Source: Caloranaerobacter sp050286925 (GTDB lineage Bacteria > Bacillota > Clostridia > Tissierellales > Thermohalobacteraceae). Taken from it: a stretch of DNA of 64,000 nucleotides. The notes under the pieces are model-generated. The model had not been told where the DNA came from. It saw only the letters and a program-made list of their open reading frames with translations, and did not search any database. The stretch covers positions 62,001 to 126,000 of the forward strand of contig NZ_JBFWFX010000001.1 in assembly GCF_050286925.1 (NCBI RefSeq), given 5' to 3'. Positions 22,895 to 31,590 of the stretch are shown piece after piece. A program made the translations under genes and the position numbers. How positions within the stretch are numbered: the first letter of the stretch is position 1; every line of letters begins with the position of its first letter.

Positions 22895-24334
22895 TTGATT
22901 GATGATAGATTTATATATTTGAAAATATATTCTAGTAGTGAAAAGAGAATTATCATAAAAAAGTTAGAGGAAACTGTGAAATGTGTAGTAGCAGCTCAGA
23001 TTCCTAATTCTATTGAAAACATACATCCAGAGTTTGTAAAAGTTCAAGTAATACTGGCTAGAACAAATTTGGTAAGAAAAATGAGAATGTTTGGTGGAGA
23101 AGGATGCTTAAAATATTCAGGCTGTGATATATGTGATGAAGGGCATTGTATTGCTATTTCATATGAAGATGAACTTAAGGAGAAATGGGAGAACAGATAT
23201 AATAGTATAATGAGAGCTATTGAAGATAGCATCAAAGCTACAGAGGGATTAGTAATAACTATGAATAATAGACCTATAATAGCAAAATTCCATAATACGT
23301 GTGGAGGTTCTACTGAAAACTCAGAAAATGTTATAGGAAATAGAGTAATGTATTTGAGGAAAGTGTTATGTGATTATTGTTTAAATTCTTCTAATTGGGA
23401 AGGATATAAGGAAATTCCGATAGAAGAAATTGAAGAGAAACTAAAAGTAAGGTTTCCAAATTTGACACCAACGCTAAAAATTGATATGAAGGGTTTTATA
23501 GAGGAAATAGACAGAGATGAGGATGGAAGAATAACAAGCATAAAAATAGGTGGAAAGGTGTTTAAAGGTATTGAAGTTAAGGAAATATTGGAGCTTGATT
23601 CTACTAGATTCAGTATCGCACCTAAGATACTTGGGGTCAAAACTCGCGGACAAGGAGATGGTTTAGGACTTTGTCAGCATGGAGCAAATCAAATGGCTTT
23701 AATGGGTTTTAAGTTTGAAGATATTATAAATTATTATTTTACAGGTGTTGAAATTAAAAAAATTTGGGAACCGTGTATAAAAAAGCCTTTAAAAGAGAGA
23801 ATATTAGTAATTGACCCTGGACACGGGGGAGATGATAATGTCGGAGTGAAAGGCCCTGGTGGATTGATGGAGAAGGATGTGGTTTTAAAAATAAGTAAAA
23901 GATTAAAAGAGCTTTTAGAAAATTTAGGAGCGACAGTTTATTTAACTAGAGATGAGGATGAGTATGTATCTTTAAATAGAAGGGCAGAATTAGCTAATAA
24001 AATCAGGCCCAATTTTTTTATAAGTATTCATCTTAACTCTTTTTCTAATTCATTAATTCGAGGGTGTGAAATGTATTACTACAAAGGGGATAGGGAAAGT
24101 CGGAGATTAGCTGAATGTATTATCAATAGTATGGTAAAAAATCTTGATGTAATAAATAGAGGGATAAAAACGGCAGCCTTTTTCCTTCTAAGAGAGGTAG
24201 GTACAAGTTCGCTTCATATAGATATTGATTATGTAACTAATCCTGAGGTTGAAAAGCTACTCCAAAATAATGAATATATCGATAAAATAGCAGAATCTAT
24301 TACTCAAGGTATAGTGGAATATTATAAGTTTTAG
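22895..24334 (+). CDS. SpoIID-domain and Amidase_3 fusion protein
   Basis: 479 residues from TTG 22895 (AGGGGTG before it). The N-terminal half (1-295) is a SpoIID/LytB-type glycan-strand transglycosylase module with HNTCGGSTENSENV and GLGLCQHGANQMA motifs. The C-terminal half (about 300-479) is an N-acetylmuramoyl-L-alanine amidase with zinc ligands in DPGHGG, MEKDVV and SIHLNS. The position usually held by the catalytic Glu (VExGFLSN) reads IDIDYVTN, an Asp substitution. No signal peptide is seen. It combines the two activities that SpoIID and SpoIIP share during engulfment, in one chain; the domains are also known together in some clostridia. Confidence 0.85.
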   Translation: MIDDRFIYLKIYSSSEKRIIIKKLEETVKCVVAAQIPNSIENIHPEFVKVQVILARTNLVRKMRMFGGEGCLKYSGCDICDEGHCIAISYEDELKEKWENRYNSIMRAIEDSIKATEGLVITMNNRPIIAKFHNTCGGSTENSENVIGNRVMYLRKVLCDYCLNSSNWEGYKEIPIEEIEEKLKVRFPNLTPTLKIDMKGFIEEIDRDEDGRITSIKIGGKVFKGIEVKEILELDSTRFSIAPKILGVKTRGQGDGLGLCQHGANQMALMGFKFEDIINYYFTGVEIKKIWEPCIKKPLKERILVIDPGHGGDDNVGVKGPGGLMEKDVVLKISKRLKELLENLGATVYLTRDEDEYVSLNRRAELANKIRPNFFISIHLNSFSNSLIRGCEMYYYKGDRESRRLAECIINSMVKNLDVINRGIKTAAFFLLREVGTSSLHIDIDYVTNPEVEKLLQNNEYIDKIAESITQGIVEYYKF

Positions 24335-24378
24335 AGAATATGATGAGGATTATTGTGTTAATTAGCCGAATTTAGAAT

Positions 24379-24443
24379 TTGACAAACTTAATTAAAACTA
24401 GTATAATTAATTATTTGACTTTTTTGTGACAATATGATAATAT
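24379..24443 (+). promoter_or_regulatory. Tandem consensus promoters of veg
   Basis: P1: TTGACA (24379-24384), 17 bases, TATAAT (24402-24407). P2: TTGACT (24415-24420), 17 bases, TAATAT (24438-24443). Confidence 0.7.
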
Positions 24444-24474
24444 TTATATGTATATTTTGAAAGAAGGTGATTGC

Positions 24475-24741
24475 TTGGTAGAAAAGAATTCTCTTGATAA
24501 GATTAGGGAGAATGTTAAGTCTTATGTTGGAGAAAAAGTAAGATTGAAGGCTAACAAGGGCAGAAAGAAGACGACTATAAGAGAAGGTGTATTAGAGAGT
24601 GTTTATCCAAGCATATTCGTAGTAAAGATTGATGGAGGGTATAATACAGTAAGACGAGTATCATATAGCTATTCAGATATACTTACAGAGACAGTTGAAG
24701 TAATAGTATGCAGAAATGAGAAGAAAATACAAATTAGTTAA
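24475..24741 (+). CDS. veg: Veg family protein
   Basis: About 88 residues from TTG 24475, chosen for the GAAGGTGA just before it. The Veg/DUF1021 signature is clear: SLDKIRENVKSYVGEKVRLKANKGRKKTTIREGVLESVYPSIFVVKID. The basic N-terminal half is followed by an SH3-like beta barrel. In Bacillus, Veg affects biofilm formation and is among the most highly expressed genes; the strong tandem promoters here agree with that. Confidence 0.95.
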   Translation: MVEKNSLDKIRENVKSYVGEKVRLKANKGRKKTTIREGVLESVYPSIFVVKIDGGYNTVRRVSYSYSDILTETVEVIVCRNEKKIQIS

Positions 24742-24752
24742 TTAATAATTAA

Positions 24753-24787
24753 GTAAACCGCCATATTCTGGCGGATTTACTTTTTTA
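24753..24787 (+). terminator. Terminator after veg
   Basis: GTAAACCGCCA/TGGCGGATTTAC followed by TTTTTT. Confidence 0.85.
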
Positions 24788-24797
24788 TGGTATGCCG

Positions 24798-24854
24798 GGC
24801 ATGCGTAACAACTAGGTGGTGAAAGTTCACTGTGACTGTGGGGGTTAACATGCC
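24798..24854 (+). other. Unexplained structured, G-rich segment
   Basis: GGCATG (24798-24803 region) pairs with CATGCC at the far end (24849-24854), enclosing GTGAA-AG-TTCAC. Its base composition is clearly richer in G/C than its surroundings. The segment ACTAGGTGGTGAAAGTTCAC is reminiscent of sequences near group II intron or reverse-transcriptase remnants, but no reverse transcriptase gene follows. Confidence 0.35.
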
Positions 24855-24911
24855 AATACCCATAATCTTTTGTTGTTCTCAAAAATGGGGGAAATTTTAG
24901 AGGTAGTTATT

Positions 24912-25418
24912 TTATGGTTTTATTTTTTCTTTTAATTCTTTTTCAAATTGATAAATATCTTTCAACTCCTTAGGCTTGACCATATTATATACCTTTCCGT
25001 TATTAATGCAATATTTTCCATTTACTCCACCTACCATTACTAATTTACCATTTTTAGATTTTCTTAAAAAAAGGATATATTTCTTGCCCTTTTGCATTAA
25101 TGGATGATTATCGATAATCATTTTTTCATTTCCATCCTGAGTTACTATTAATTCTTTTGCTTTTATCATGTCTTTTGGTATTTTATAATATTTTGTTACA
25201 ACAAAGACGTAATCCGTTAAAGGAATATCCTTATGTTCTCCTATCATATATTCTTTAATTTTTTCTGCTATTTCACCCTTGACAATTATATCTGAATTCT
25301 GGATAGTTGTATCTAAATCATATATAGGGTAAATTGCAGAGATTTTTGTTTTTTGTGAACATCCATACAGTAAAATGGAAACTAATATGGTTATTAGGAA
25401 AAGTTTGTTTTTATTCAT
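24912..25418 (-). CDS. Lipoprotein of unknown function
   Basis: About 168 residues. The start is the complement of 25418 (MNKNKLF), preceded by GGGAGG. A lipoprotein signal peptide ends in the lipobox LLYGC. The mature part has no domain I recognise; it looks beta-rich (DIIVKGEIAEKIKEY, KKYILFLRKSKNGKLVMVGG). A family of secreted proteins involving short disulfide-free beta barrels has a similar pattern. It is the second gene of a two-gene unit after the metalloprotease. Confidence 0.75.
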   Translation of the reverse strand: MNKNKLFLITILVSILLYGCSQKTKISAIYPIYDLDTTIQNSDIIVKGEIAEKIKEYMIGEHKDIPLTDYVFVVTKYYKIPKDMIKAKELIVTQDGNEKMIIDNHPLMQKGKKYILFLRKSKNGKLVMVGGVNGKYCINNGKVYNMVKPKELKDIYQFEKELKEKIKP

Positions 25419-25435
25419 TTTTTTACCTCCCATTA

Positions 25436-25993
25436 TTATTTATATATTAATCCAAATCCAATATTATCTTCATTAGTAACGTTTCTTATTCCATTAGCGT
25501 AGCCATACATTAACTTATCATCATTTTTTGGTTCATATAAATCATCTAGACCAAAAACATGACCTATTTCATGTGCTGCAATTGTAATCCATTCAGCTTT
25601 AGTGTATTTATCTTTATAATACTCATTAAATTTTATACTCCATCTATTGGGATGTTGTTGCTGTACATAATAAAAAGTACATAATCCTACCCATGTAACG
25701 CTATCGTCAATTACGTCGTCAATATAGTTAAATGAGTTAGATACTTTTTCTATATTAAAATCTATGTTAGTTTCATACTCAAATTTCCAAATTCCAAGCT
25801 CAAAAATTTCATTCCAATATAAATTACTTCCACCTGAAATGTAATCAGTATTTTTAGATTCCCAATGGCTTCCTTTGTATAAATATCCTAAATCTTCACT
25901 TCCAAAAGGGTCTAATTCATGTGCTAATATTACATTAGAATAAACCGTTAATATTATAATTATACATAAGCATAAAATAGTTTTTCTCTTCAT
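25436..25993 (-). CDS. Secreted zinc metalloprotease (matrixin/M10-like)
   Basis: 185 residues with an N-terminal signal (KTILCLCIIIILTVYSNVILA, cut after ILA). The zinc site is AAHEIGHVFGLDDL, an HExxHxxGxxD metzincin motif, followed by the Met-turn region LMYGYANG. The domain is short compared with full matrixins and has no obvious propeptide. A function on surface or external proteins is inferred. The lipoprotein gene lies two bases downstream, suggesting joint action, perhaps as an inhibitor or tethering partner. Confidence 0.85.
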   Translation of the reverse strand: MKRKTILCLCIIIILTVYSNVILAHELDPFGSEDLGYLYKGSHWESKNTDYISGGSNLYWNEIFELGIWKFEYETNIDFNIEKVSNSFNYIDDVIDDSVTWVGLCTFYYVQQQHPNRWSIKFNEYYKDKYTKAEWITIAAHEIGHVFGLDDLYEPKNDDKLMYGYANGIRNVTNEDNIGFGLIYK

Positions 25994-26895
25994 ACCTAAA
26001 ACCTCCCATAATTATTGAGTATTGTCAAAGATTTTCATATAATCTTCAATTTATTGATTTATCTAAAATTATATTAATTATCACCTCCCTAAAATTTAAT
26101 TATTATCCAGTTACAAAGCCCTGCAATCGTTTATGAAACTATAATTATTTAATATATTTTATTTCAAAGAGTTTAATCTGTAATAATTTTTTTTAAGAAC
26201 TTTATATATACTTAGGCTTTTTGAACAATATATCGGTATTAGTTCATTAATTTTTATTAAGTTCTATCAGAAATGCTTTTAAAATATTGCTTGTCCTAGA
26301 ATTTGTCCTCTTTAAAATCTTTGATTATTAAAAAAATTTATTATGAATTATATTTTATCTAATATAGATTATACATACATATATATGGAATGTAAAATAT
26401 TTTTTTCTTATAATGTAATTAAATTTATATACAAGTAAAAATTGGTTAAAACAATGAAGCATAGTATCTTGTTCTAGTAGCAAAATCTTCTTTATGCAAT
26501 GCAGTAAATAGCAATATTGCTATTCCTAGAATGGAATAGTTGCTGAAAGTATAGAAAAAACAATTAGAAATCTAGGAATATTAGGTAAGATGAGTACTAA
26601 TATTACTAAATTATGAGTAGATAAATCGAGTAAGAGGTATATGATTAAATCATCTATTTCCTACTTAATTAGGAAAGTTAATAGTCTCTAGTTAGCGACT
26701 ATTAGTTTTTTGTTGTTTGCTATTCGATTGTCGAAAAGCGAAGTACCAATAGTTAATAGACAATAAATAATTTTAAATTTTCCATTTTCAATTTTAAATT
26801 TAATCTTATAATTTTATATAATATTAGTCTAAATAATTTAGTATAATAAATAAAAAAACTTCTATGTTTGAGTACATAATAAAGGGGATGGCCTA
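25994..26895. other. Long gene-free interval
   Basis: About 900 very AT-rich bases. It holds a perfect 18-base palindrome AATAGCAATATTGCTATT (26508-26525), a possible degenerate gene fragment near 26440-26616, and an AT-rich dispersed repeat (26690-26810). I see no intact gene. Confidence 0.6.
26690..26810 (+). repeat. AT-rich dispersed repeat, copy 2
   Basis: The first part is GCTATTCGATTGTCGAAAAG followed by AAGTACCAATAGTTAATAG, and the second part CCATTTTCAATTTTAAATTT. It shares both parts, in the same order, with the copy at 33155. Confidence 0.65.
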
Positions 26896-27699
26896 ATGGG
26901 GAAGAATCTGATATTTATTATAATTTTGTCAATCGTGTTGTTGACTGGTTGTAAAGAAAGTGTATTAAAACAATCTAATATAATTGAAACTTCTAAAGCA
27001 GATGAAATTGAAAATGAAGAAAATATTGAAAAAGATAAGGAGCAAAAAGATGAAAAAGAAGCTACAGAAGAAGAAGCAAAAATATTTATTGGACAAGCTC
27101 TAGATACTATAGATAGGGATGGTTTTATTGAAGTGTATAAAGAAAAAGATGAAAAGAGTAGTATTATATATAGGCTTAAAGATTACGAAGAAGTTAAATT
27201 ATTGGAAACTTTACCTTATGGATGGTTTAAAGTAATGCTAAATGATGGAAGAATAGGTTTCGCTGATGCAAGATATATAAGAGCTAAAGAGATACCTCCT
27301 CATCAGTATAATGAAAAAACTAAAGGGTATGTTTTGATTTTTAATAATGATGAACAAATATTAAGAATTTATAAAGATGGAGAATTGATAAAAAAATCTT
27401 TAGCATCTAGTGGTACATGGGATCACTTTACACCAAAAGGTATATTTAAGATAGAAGAGGGAAGAAGAGGAAAATGGTTTTATACTCCTAGATTCAAGCA
27501 GGGAGGTAAATACTGGGTTGGTTTTAAGGGAACGTATTTATTCCATTCTGTTCCTTTCACTGAAGATGGTAAGATAATAGAAGAAGAGAAAGAAAAATTA
27601 GGTACACCAGCTAGTCATGGCTGTATAAGACTTCCTGTTGATGTAGCTAAATATATTTATGAAAACATTCCTGCAGACTCTTTAGTGTTGATATATTAA
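26896..27699 (+). CDS. L,D-transpeptidase (YkuD) lipoprotein with SH3-like domain
   Basis: 267 residues. The lipobox is LLTGC near residue 19. A Glu/Lys-rich linker (about 35-65) leads to an SH3b-like domain (about 70-130) and a YkuD domain (about 140-267). The catalytic motif reads SHGCIRLPVDVAKYIYENIP, with the nucleophile Cys and upstream His (FHSVPF). It would form 3-3 crosslinks or attach proteins to peptidoglycan outside the membrane. A strong terminator follows. Confidence 0.93.
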   Translation: MGKNLIFIIILSIVLLTGCKESVLKQSNIIETSKADEIENEENIEKDKEQKDEKEATEEEAKIFIGQALDTIDRDGFIEVYKEKDEKSSIIYRLKDYEEVKLLETLPYGWFKVMLNDGRIGFADARYIRAKEIPPHQYNEKTKGYVLIFNNDEQILRIYKDGELIKKSLASSGTWDHFTPKGIFKIEEGRRGKWFYTPRFKQGGKYWVGFKGTYLFHSVPFTEDGKIIEEEKEKLGTPASHGCIRLPVDVAKYIYENIPADSLVLIY

Positions 27700-27734
27700 T
27701 GTATGATTGTTCATTCAGAAGAGATGATAGCAAA

Positions 27735-27777
27735 ACAGCCTTTTAACTCTGAATAAAAGAGTTAAAGGCTGTTTTTA
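27735..27777 (+). terminator. Terminator after the L,D-transpeptidase
   Basis: AACAGCCTTTTAACTCT pairs with AGAGTTAAAGGCTGTT and is followed by TTTT. The converging gene at 27780 starts its stop codon right after it. Confidence 0.85.
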
Positions 27778-27779
27778 GT

Positions 27780-28271
27780 CTAATATCGTGAAATATCTTT
27801 TTGTAGTCTTTCTATAGCGTTTAAATCTTTACTTTTAAATAAAATGACCATATTCTTTTTGTTATATATCTTGTAGTAAGTCTTATCATTTTTAAATTGT
27901 GTGTAATACAAATTAATAAGGGATATTTCTAAATTTTTTTCGAATTGAAAAAGACCAGACTTAGAATTAACTAAATTATCAAATGTATTTTTGGCATCTT
28001 TTACTGTCTTGAATGTAAGCATAATAAAATCAACTTCTGAATTGTCAAAATTTATTTTTTTCCCTATAGCATTTTTTATATTATTAGAGTCGTAATAGTT
28101 TGAAATATCTAAATCAGAATATTTATAATCTAGATTAGTATTTATATGTTTTTCTGCCTTTTCAATATTTTTCAAGAAATTAAATTCGAGTACAAACATA
28201 TCACTATATATGTACTTATAAATTAAAATAATTGATAAAATTACAACGATTAAACTGATAATCTTTTTCAT
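27780..28271 (-). CDS. Membrane-anchored protein of unknown function
   Basis: 163 residues with one N-terminal membrane segment (KKIISLIVVILSIILIYKYIY) and an extracytoplasmic domain of about 140 residues with alternating helices and strands (FIMLTFKTVKDAKNTFDNLV). No Cys and no motif that I recognise. It faces the L,D-transpeptidase and is transcribed away from the sipW cluster. Its reading frame is intact, with a GGAGAA ribosome site. Confidence 0.7.
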   Translation of the reverse strand: MKKIISLIVVILSIILIYKYIYSDMFVLEFNFLKNIEKAEKHINTNLDYKYSDLDISNYYDSNNIKNAIGKKINFDNSEVDFIMLTFKTVKDAKNTFDNLVNSKSGLFQFEKNLEISLINLYYTQFKNDKTYYKIYNKKNMVILFKSKDLNAIERLQKDISRY

Positions 28272-28474
28272 CTCTATTCTCCTTCCTAAATATTTCTATA
28301 TAGAATAGTAATATTAAATACCTTTTTTTATATTCTTGTTTATTTTAAATTTTCCTTTATAAATATAGAAGAATTTGTAAATAACATACAATTTTTTTAT
28401 ATTATAAGAGTATGAATAATAAAAAAACTTGGACATATAATGTAATGTAATATACAAGGACAAGAGGGATTTTT

Positions 28475-29005
28475 ATGAGAGAAAAAATTTTAAGGTGGAT
28501 ATGGAATATAGTAGTATTTCTCTTGATAGCATCTATATTATCACTATTTTATACAGGGATAAAACATAAAAATGATAAAAATTATATACCTTCAGTTTTT
28601 GGAATAAAATTTATGACTGTTCTATCTGGAAGTATGCAGCCTAATGTTGAAGTTGGGGATTTAGTTGTTATAAGGCCTATAGTACCTAAAAAAATAAAAA
28701 AAGGAGATATTATTACATACAGATTAACTGACAATATATTTATTACACATAGAGTTATAGGTATCATACACGATAACAATGAGTGTTTATTTATAACTAA
28801 AGGTGATGCTAATAACGTTAAAGATGATGAAAAAATTAATTCTGGTCAACTGGTAGGTAAAGTATTTTTAGTTATTCCTAATGGAGGATATATACTTTAT
28901 TTTTTGAAAAAATCAATAGTTTTTACTTTTTTAATATTAATATTATTAATTATATTTATAAGAGGTGAAATAAAAATATTTTATCTTAAGAAAGGAGGAG
29001 TTTAA
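28475..29005 (+). CDS. sipW: Signal peptidase I of the SipW (ER-like) type
   Basis: 176 residues with an N-terminal and a C-terminal membrane segment. The catalytic Ser lies in VLSGSMQPNVEVGD, and the position of the usual Lys is His in ITHRVIGI, as in archaeal/ER-type S26B enzymes and Bacillus SipW. It should cleave the TasA-like precursors encoded directly downstream. GAGGG precedes the ATG. The tasA start is three bases after its stop. Confidence 0.95.
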   Translation: MREKILRWIWNIVVFLLIASILSLFYTGIKHKNDKNYIPSVFGIKFMTVLSGSMQPNVEVGDLVVIRPIVPKKIKKGDIITYRLTDNIFITHRVIGIIHDNNECLFITKGDANNVKDDEKINSGQLVGKVFLVIPNGGYILYFLKKSIVFTFLILILLIIFIRGEIKIFYLKKGGV

Positions 29006-29008
29006 CAT

Positions 29009-29545
29009 TTGAAAAAAAGATTAGTTTTAATAATGCTATTAATAGGTTTATTGGCTTTTGGAATAGGGATGGGAACATATGCATGGTTTACAAGTAGTGT
29101 TGTAAGCACAGATAATGTATTTAAAACTGGTACATTAAAAATAAAAAATCCTGGCAATGGAGTGTTTGCTACAGGAATATTAGACGTTAAAAATATTTAT
29201 CCAGGATGGGTTGGAGAAAAGAGTATAACAATAGAAAATGCAGGGACACTAGATTTTAAATTCAAGTTAATCAATGTAACTTTAAAATCTTCTAATGATG
29301 ATAATGGAATATTATATAATGGTAATCCTAGTCTTGAAATAAGTTTTGATAATCAAACATGGTATAGAGTTAGTGAAATAAGAGATTATAACTTTGGGCA
29401 GATAACTACTGATCAAGGTACAAAAACTATTAACGTCTACTACAAATTGCCAAGTGATGCTGGAAACAGTTATCAGGGGAAATCTGCTACTTTAGAATTT
29501 AATTTCATAGCTACACAAATAGAAAATACGGGTTGGTCAGAATAG
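29009..29545 (+). CDS. tasA: TasA/camelysin-like fibre protein
   Basis: 178 residues from TTG 29009 behind AAAGGAGG. The hydrophobic N-terminus is followed by the TasA/CalY signature TYAWFTSSVVS, the region cut by SipW. The mature chain is beta-rich, with the conserved IYPGWVGEKSITIENAGTLDFKFKL segment. Homologues form extracellular fibres in biofilms. It lies in an operon with sipW and an S-layer-domain protein, so fibre anchoring to the S-layer is inferred. Confidence 0.9.
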   Translation: MKKRLVLIMLLIGLLAFGIGMGTYAWFTSSVVSTDNVFKTGTLKIKNPGNGVFATGILDVKNIYPGWVGEKSITIENAGTLDFKFKLINVTLKSSNDDNGILYNGNPSLEISFDNQTWYRVSEIRDYNFGQITTDQGTKTINVYYKLPSDAGNSYQGKSATLEFNFIATQIENTGWSE

Positions 29546-29600
29546 TATTGGTTGCATAGAAACATCGATATATGAGGTGGTGAAAGAAACAACTTAAATA

Positions 29601-30842
29601 ATGAAAATATTAACTAAAAATATAATATGTAAGTTTTTGATATTAATAATTGTAATAAGCTCGATACTGTTTGTAAATCAAAGTATTGTTCATGGAGAGA
29701 ATACTCCTGATGTTATATTATACATACATGGAGAAAAGTCTATTGGAGGACCGATATTCCATCAAAGGGGAAATTTGGTTGATGAGTATTTAGCTCCTGG
29801 GGTTACAGTTTCAGGAACTTTAAGGATTTATAATAATTATTCAGAGAGAATAAAAGTAAAAAATTTAGCGTTGACAATAAAGTTAGAGAAATCACAAGGG
29901 GATAAATACTATCAAGTTAAGGATGAAAATTTATACAAAGTGTTTGCAAAGAATATGAAGTTAACTATTAAAAGAGGAAAAATGCTGATATTTACTAAAA
30001 CTATATATAATAAAAGTTTTTATGAAATGATATATAAGAAAAATAATGAAGATTACAAGGGATATGATTTACCTGTATTAGACCGTTTTAATATAAATAA
30101 AAATGATTATATAGATTTAGAATACATAGTACATATGAATGAAAAAGCAGGAAATGAATTGCAGGGTATAAAAGCAACTGTGAATTTCCTTATAAATGTA
30201 AATGAAAACCCTGTTTATCAAGGTGGTTCTGATTATAATCCGCCAAGTAGTGGAAAAGGGTCAGAAGATGAAAAAGAGACAGGGCAGAAAACTAATGAGG
30301 AATTTATTGATATTGAAGGACATTGGGCAAAAAACTGTATTCAAGCACTTATAGAACATAATATAATAAAAGGCTATCCTGATAAAACGATAAGACCTGA
30401 CAATTTTATAACAAGAGCTGAAGCAGCTGTTCTTATTTGTAGAGCTTTAAGCTTAGAAGAAAAAAATAAACTTTTTACTGGTTATATAGACTCTATACCT
30501 AAATGGGCTAGAGGTTATGTAATAGCAGCGACAGAAAAAGGTATATTTGAGGGATATCCTGGTAGAATTTTTAAGCCTAATAATAAAATCACTAGACAAG
30601 AGATGGTAACTGTGCTAATGAGAGGCTTTAATAAAAAATTGAAAAAAGAAATAGAAATTAATTTTGAAGATGAAGACGATATTCAAGATTGGGCATTAGG
30701 GCATGTGAAAGCGGGAATATATCATAAAATAATAGAAGGTTATCCAGACAATACTTTTAAACCGAATAATAGTATTACAAGGGCTGAAGTATTTACTATG
30801 ATATGTAAGCTATTAAAATATCATGATAAGCATGCAAAGTAG
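29601..30842 (+). CDS. Secreted protein with TasA-like domain and three SLH repeats
   Basis: 413 residues. A signal peptide ends near ENTPDV. Residues about 35-205 resemble the downstream half of TasA-like proteins (APGVTVSGTLRIYNNYSERIKVKNLALTI). A Gly/Ser/Glu linker (about 210-230) leads to three SLH domains (about 232-413), each beginning like DIEGHWAKNCIQALIEHNII and containing TRAEA/TRQEM. SLH domains bind secondary cell-wall polymer. The protein could anchor TasA fibres to the wall. It sits between the two TasA-like genes. Confidence 0.9.
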   Translation: MKILTKNIICKFLILIIVISSILFVNQSIVHGENTPDVILYIHGEKSIGGPIFHQRGNLVDEYLAPGVTVSGTLRIYNNYSERIKVKNLALTIKLEKSQGDKYYQVKDENLYKVFAKNMKLTIKRGKMLIFTKTIYNKSFYEMIYKKNNEDYKGYDLPVLDRFNINKNDYIDLEYIVHMNEKAGNELQGIKATVNFLINVNENPVYQGGSDYNPPSSGKGSEDEKETGQKTNEEFIDIEGHWAKNCIQALIEHNIIKGYPDKTIRPDNFITRAEAAVLICRALSLEEKNKLFTGYIDSIPKWARGYVIAATEKGIFEGYPGRIFKPNNKITRQEMVTVLMRGFNKKLKKEIEINFEDEDDIQDWALGHVKAGIYHKIIEGYPDNTFKPNNSITRAEVFTMICKLLKYHDKHAK

Positions 30843-30890
30843 ATTTTTAGAAATGATAACCAAGCCAAATGAGGTGATAGTAAATTAAAA

Positions 30891-31541
30891 ATGAAAAAAA
30901 GTAAAAAACAAAAAGTAAGTAAAACTATCTTAAAAGTGATAGGATTTATTACTACAGGGATTTTAATATCTATGATTTTATCAATAAATATGGATACATA
31001 TTCTTGGTTTACAAGTAAAACGGCATACGATATGAATGTAACTGCAGCTACAACTGATGATATATTGGAAGAAATAGAAATTGAGAAAATCAATCCAGAA
31101 GAGATTATACTTAAAAAGAATTTAATAGATATAGAACCAGTAATATATTTTAGTGTAGAGGGAGAGATATCAGAATATATTTTACACATAAATCCAATAA
31201 GACTTAAAACTCACGAGCGGTATATAATACCTATTAATGTAACTGTAAATTTACAACAGATTATGGATTTACTAATGAAGAATAAAAAGCGAATTTATGG
31301 TACAATAAAAATTAAATATTTGAATGAATATATTGATGAAGAGAGAAATATAGAATTTACTAGAGAATATCTTTTAACGAAGCTTCTTAATAGATTAGGT
31401 ATACAATATTTAGATGTAGATAATGAATATGAAAAGGAAGAATATTTGAAAAAAGTAATGATGTATATAGCTGAAGAAGGAGAATTGCAGAGTAACGAGT
31501 TTTATAAAACCGTAATTGAAGAAGTGTATGGAAACGAGTAA
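30891..31541 (+). CDS. Second TasA-like (SipW-substrate) protein
   Basis: 216 residues. A basic N-terminus (MKKSKKQKVSK) and membrane segment are followed by TYSWFTSKTAYDMNVTAATT, the same signature as in TasA. The remaining domain (DIEPVIYFSVEGEISEYILHINPIRL) is beta-rich and then helical. It may be an assembly or minor fibre subunit, as TapA is in Bacillus, but it is not clearly a TapA homologue. Start ATG 30891 lies after a GAGGTGATAG site. A bidirectional terminator follows. Confidence 0.8.
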   Translation: MKKSKKQKVSKTILKVIGFITTGILISMILSINMDTYSWFTSKTAYDMNVTAATTDDILEEIEIEKINPEEIILKKNLIDIEPVIYFSVEGEISEYILHINPIRLKTHERYIIPINVTVNLQQIMDLLMKNKKRIYGTIKIKYLNEYIDEERNIEFTREYLLTKLLNRLGIQYLDVDNEYEKEEYLKKVMMYIAEEGELQSNEFYKTVIEEVYGNE

Positions 31542-31547
31542 AAATTA

Positions 31548-31579
31548 GGCTAACAGTCAGCGGATGATGACTGTTAGCC
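31548..31579. terminator. Bidirectional terminator
   Basis: GGCTAACAGTCA/TGACTGTTAGCC closes a short loop between the TasA cluster and the converging transporter gene. Confidence 0.8.
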
Positions 31580-31590
31580 AATAATTTTGT

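Noticed and set aside
25994..26895. CRISPR array or prophage attachment site in the long gene-free interval
   Set aside because: No regularly spaced direct repeats, no tRNA and no integrase nearby.
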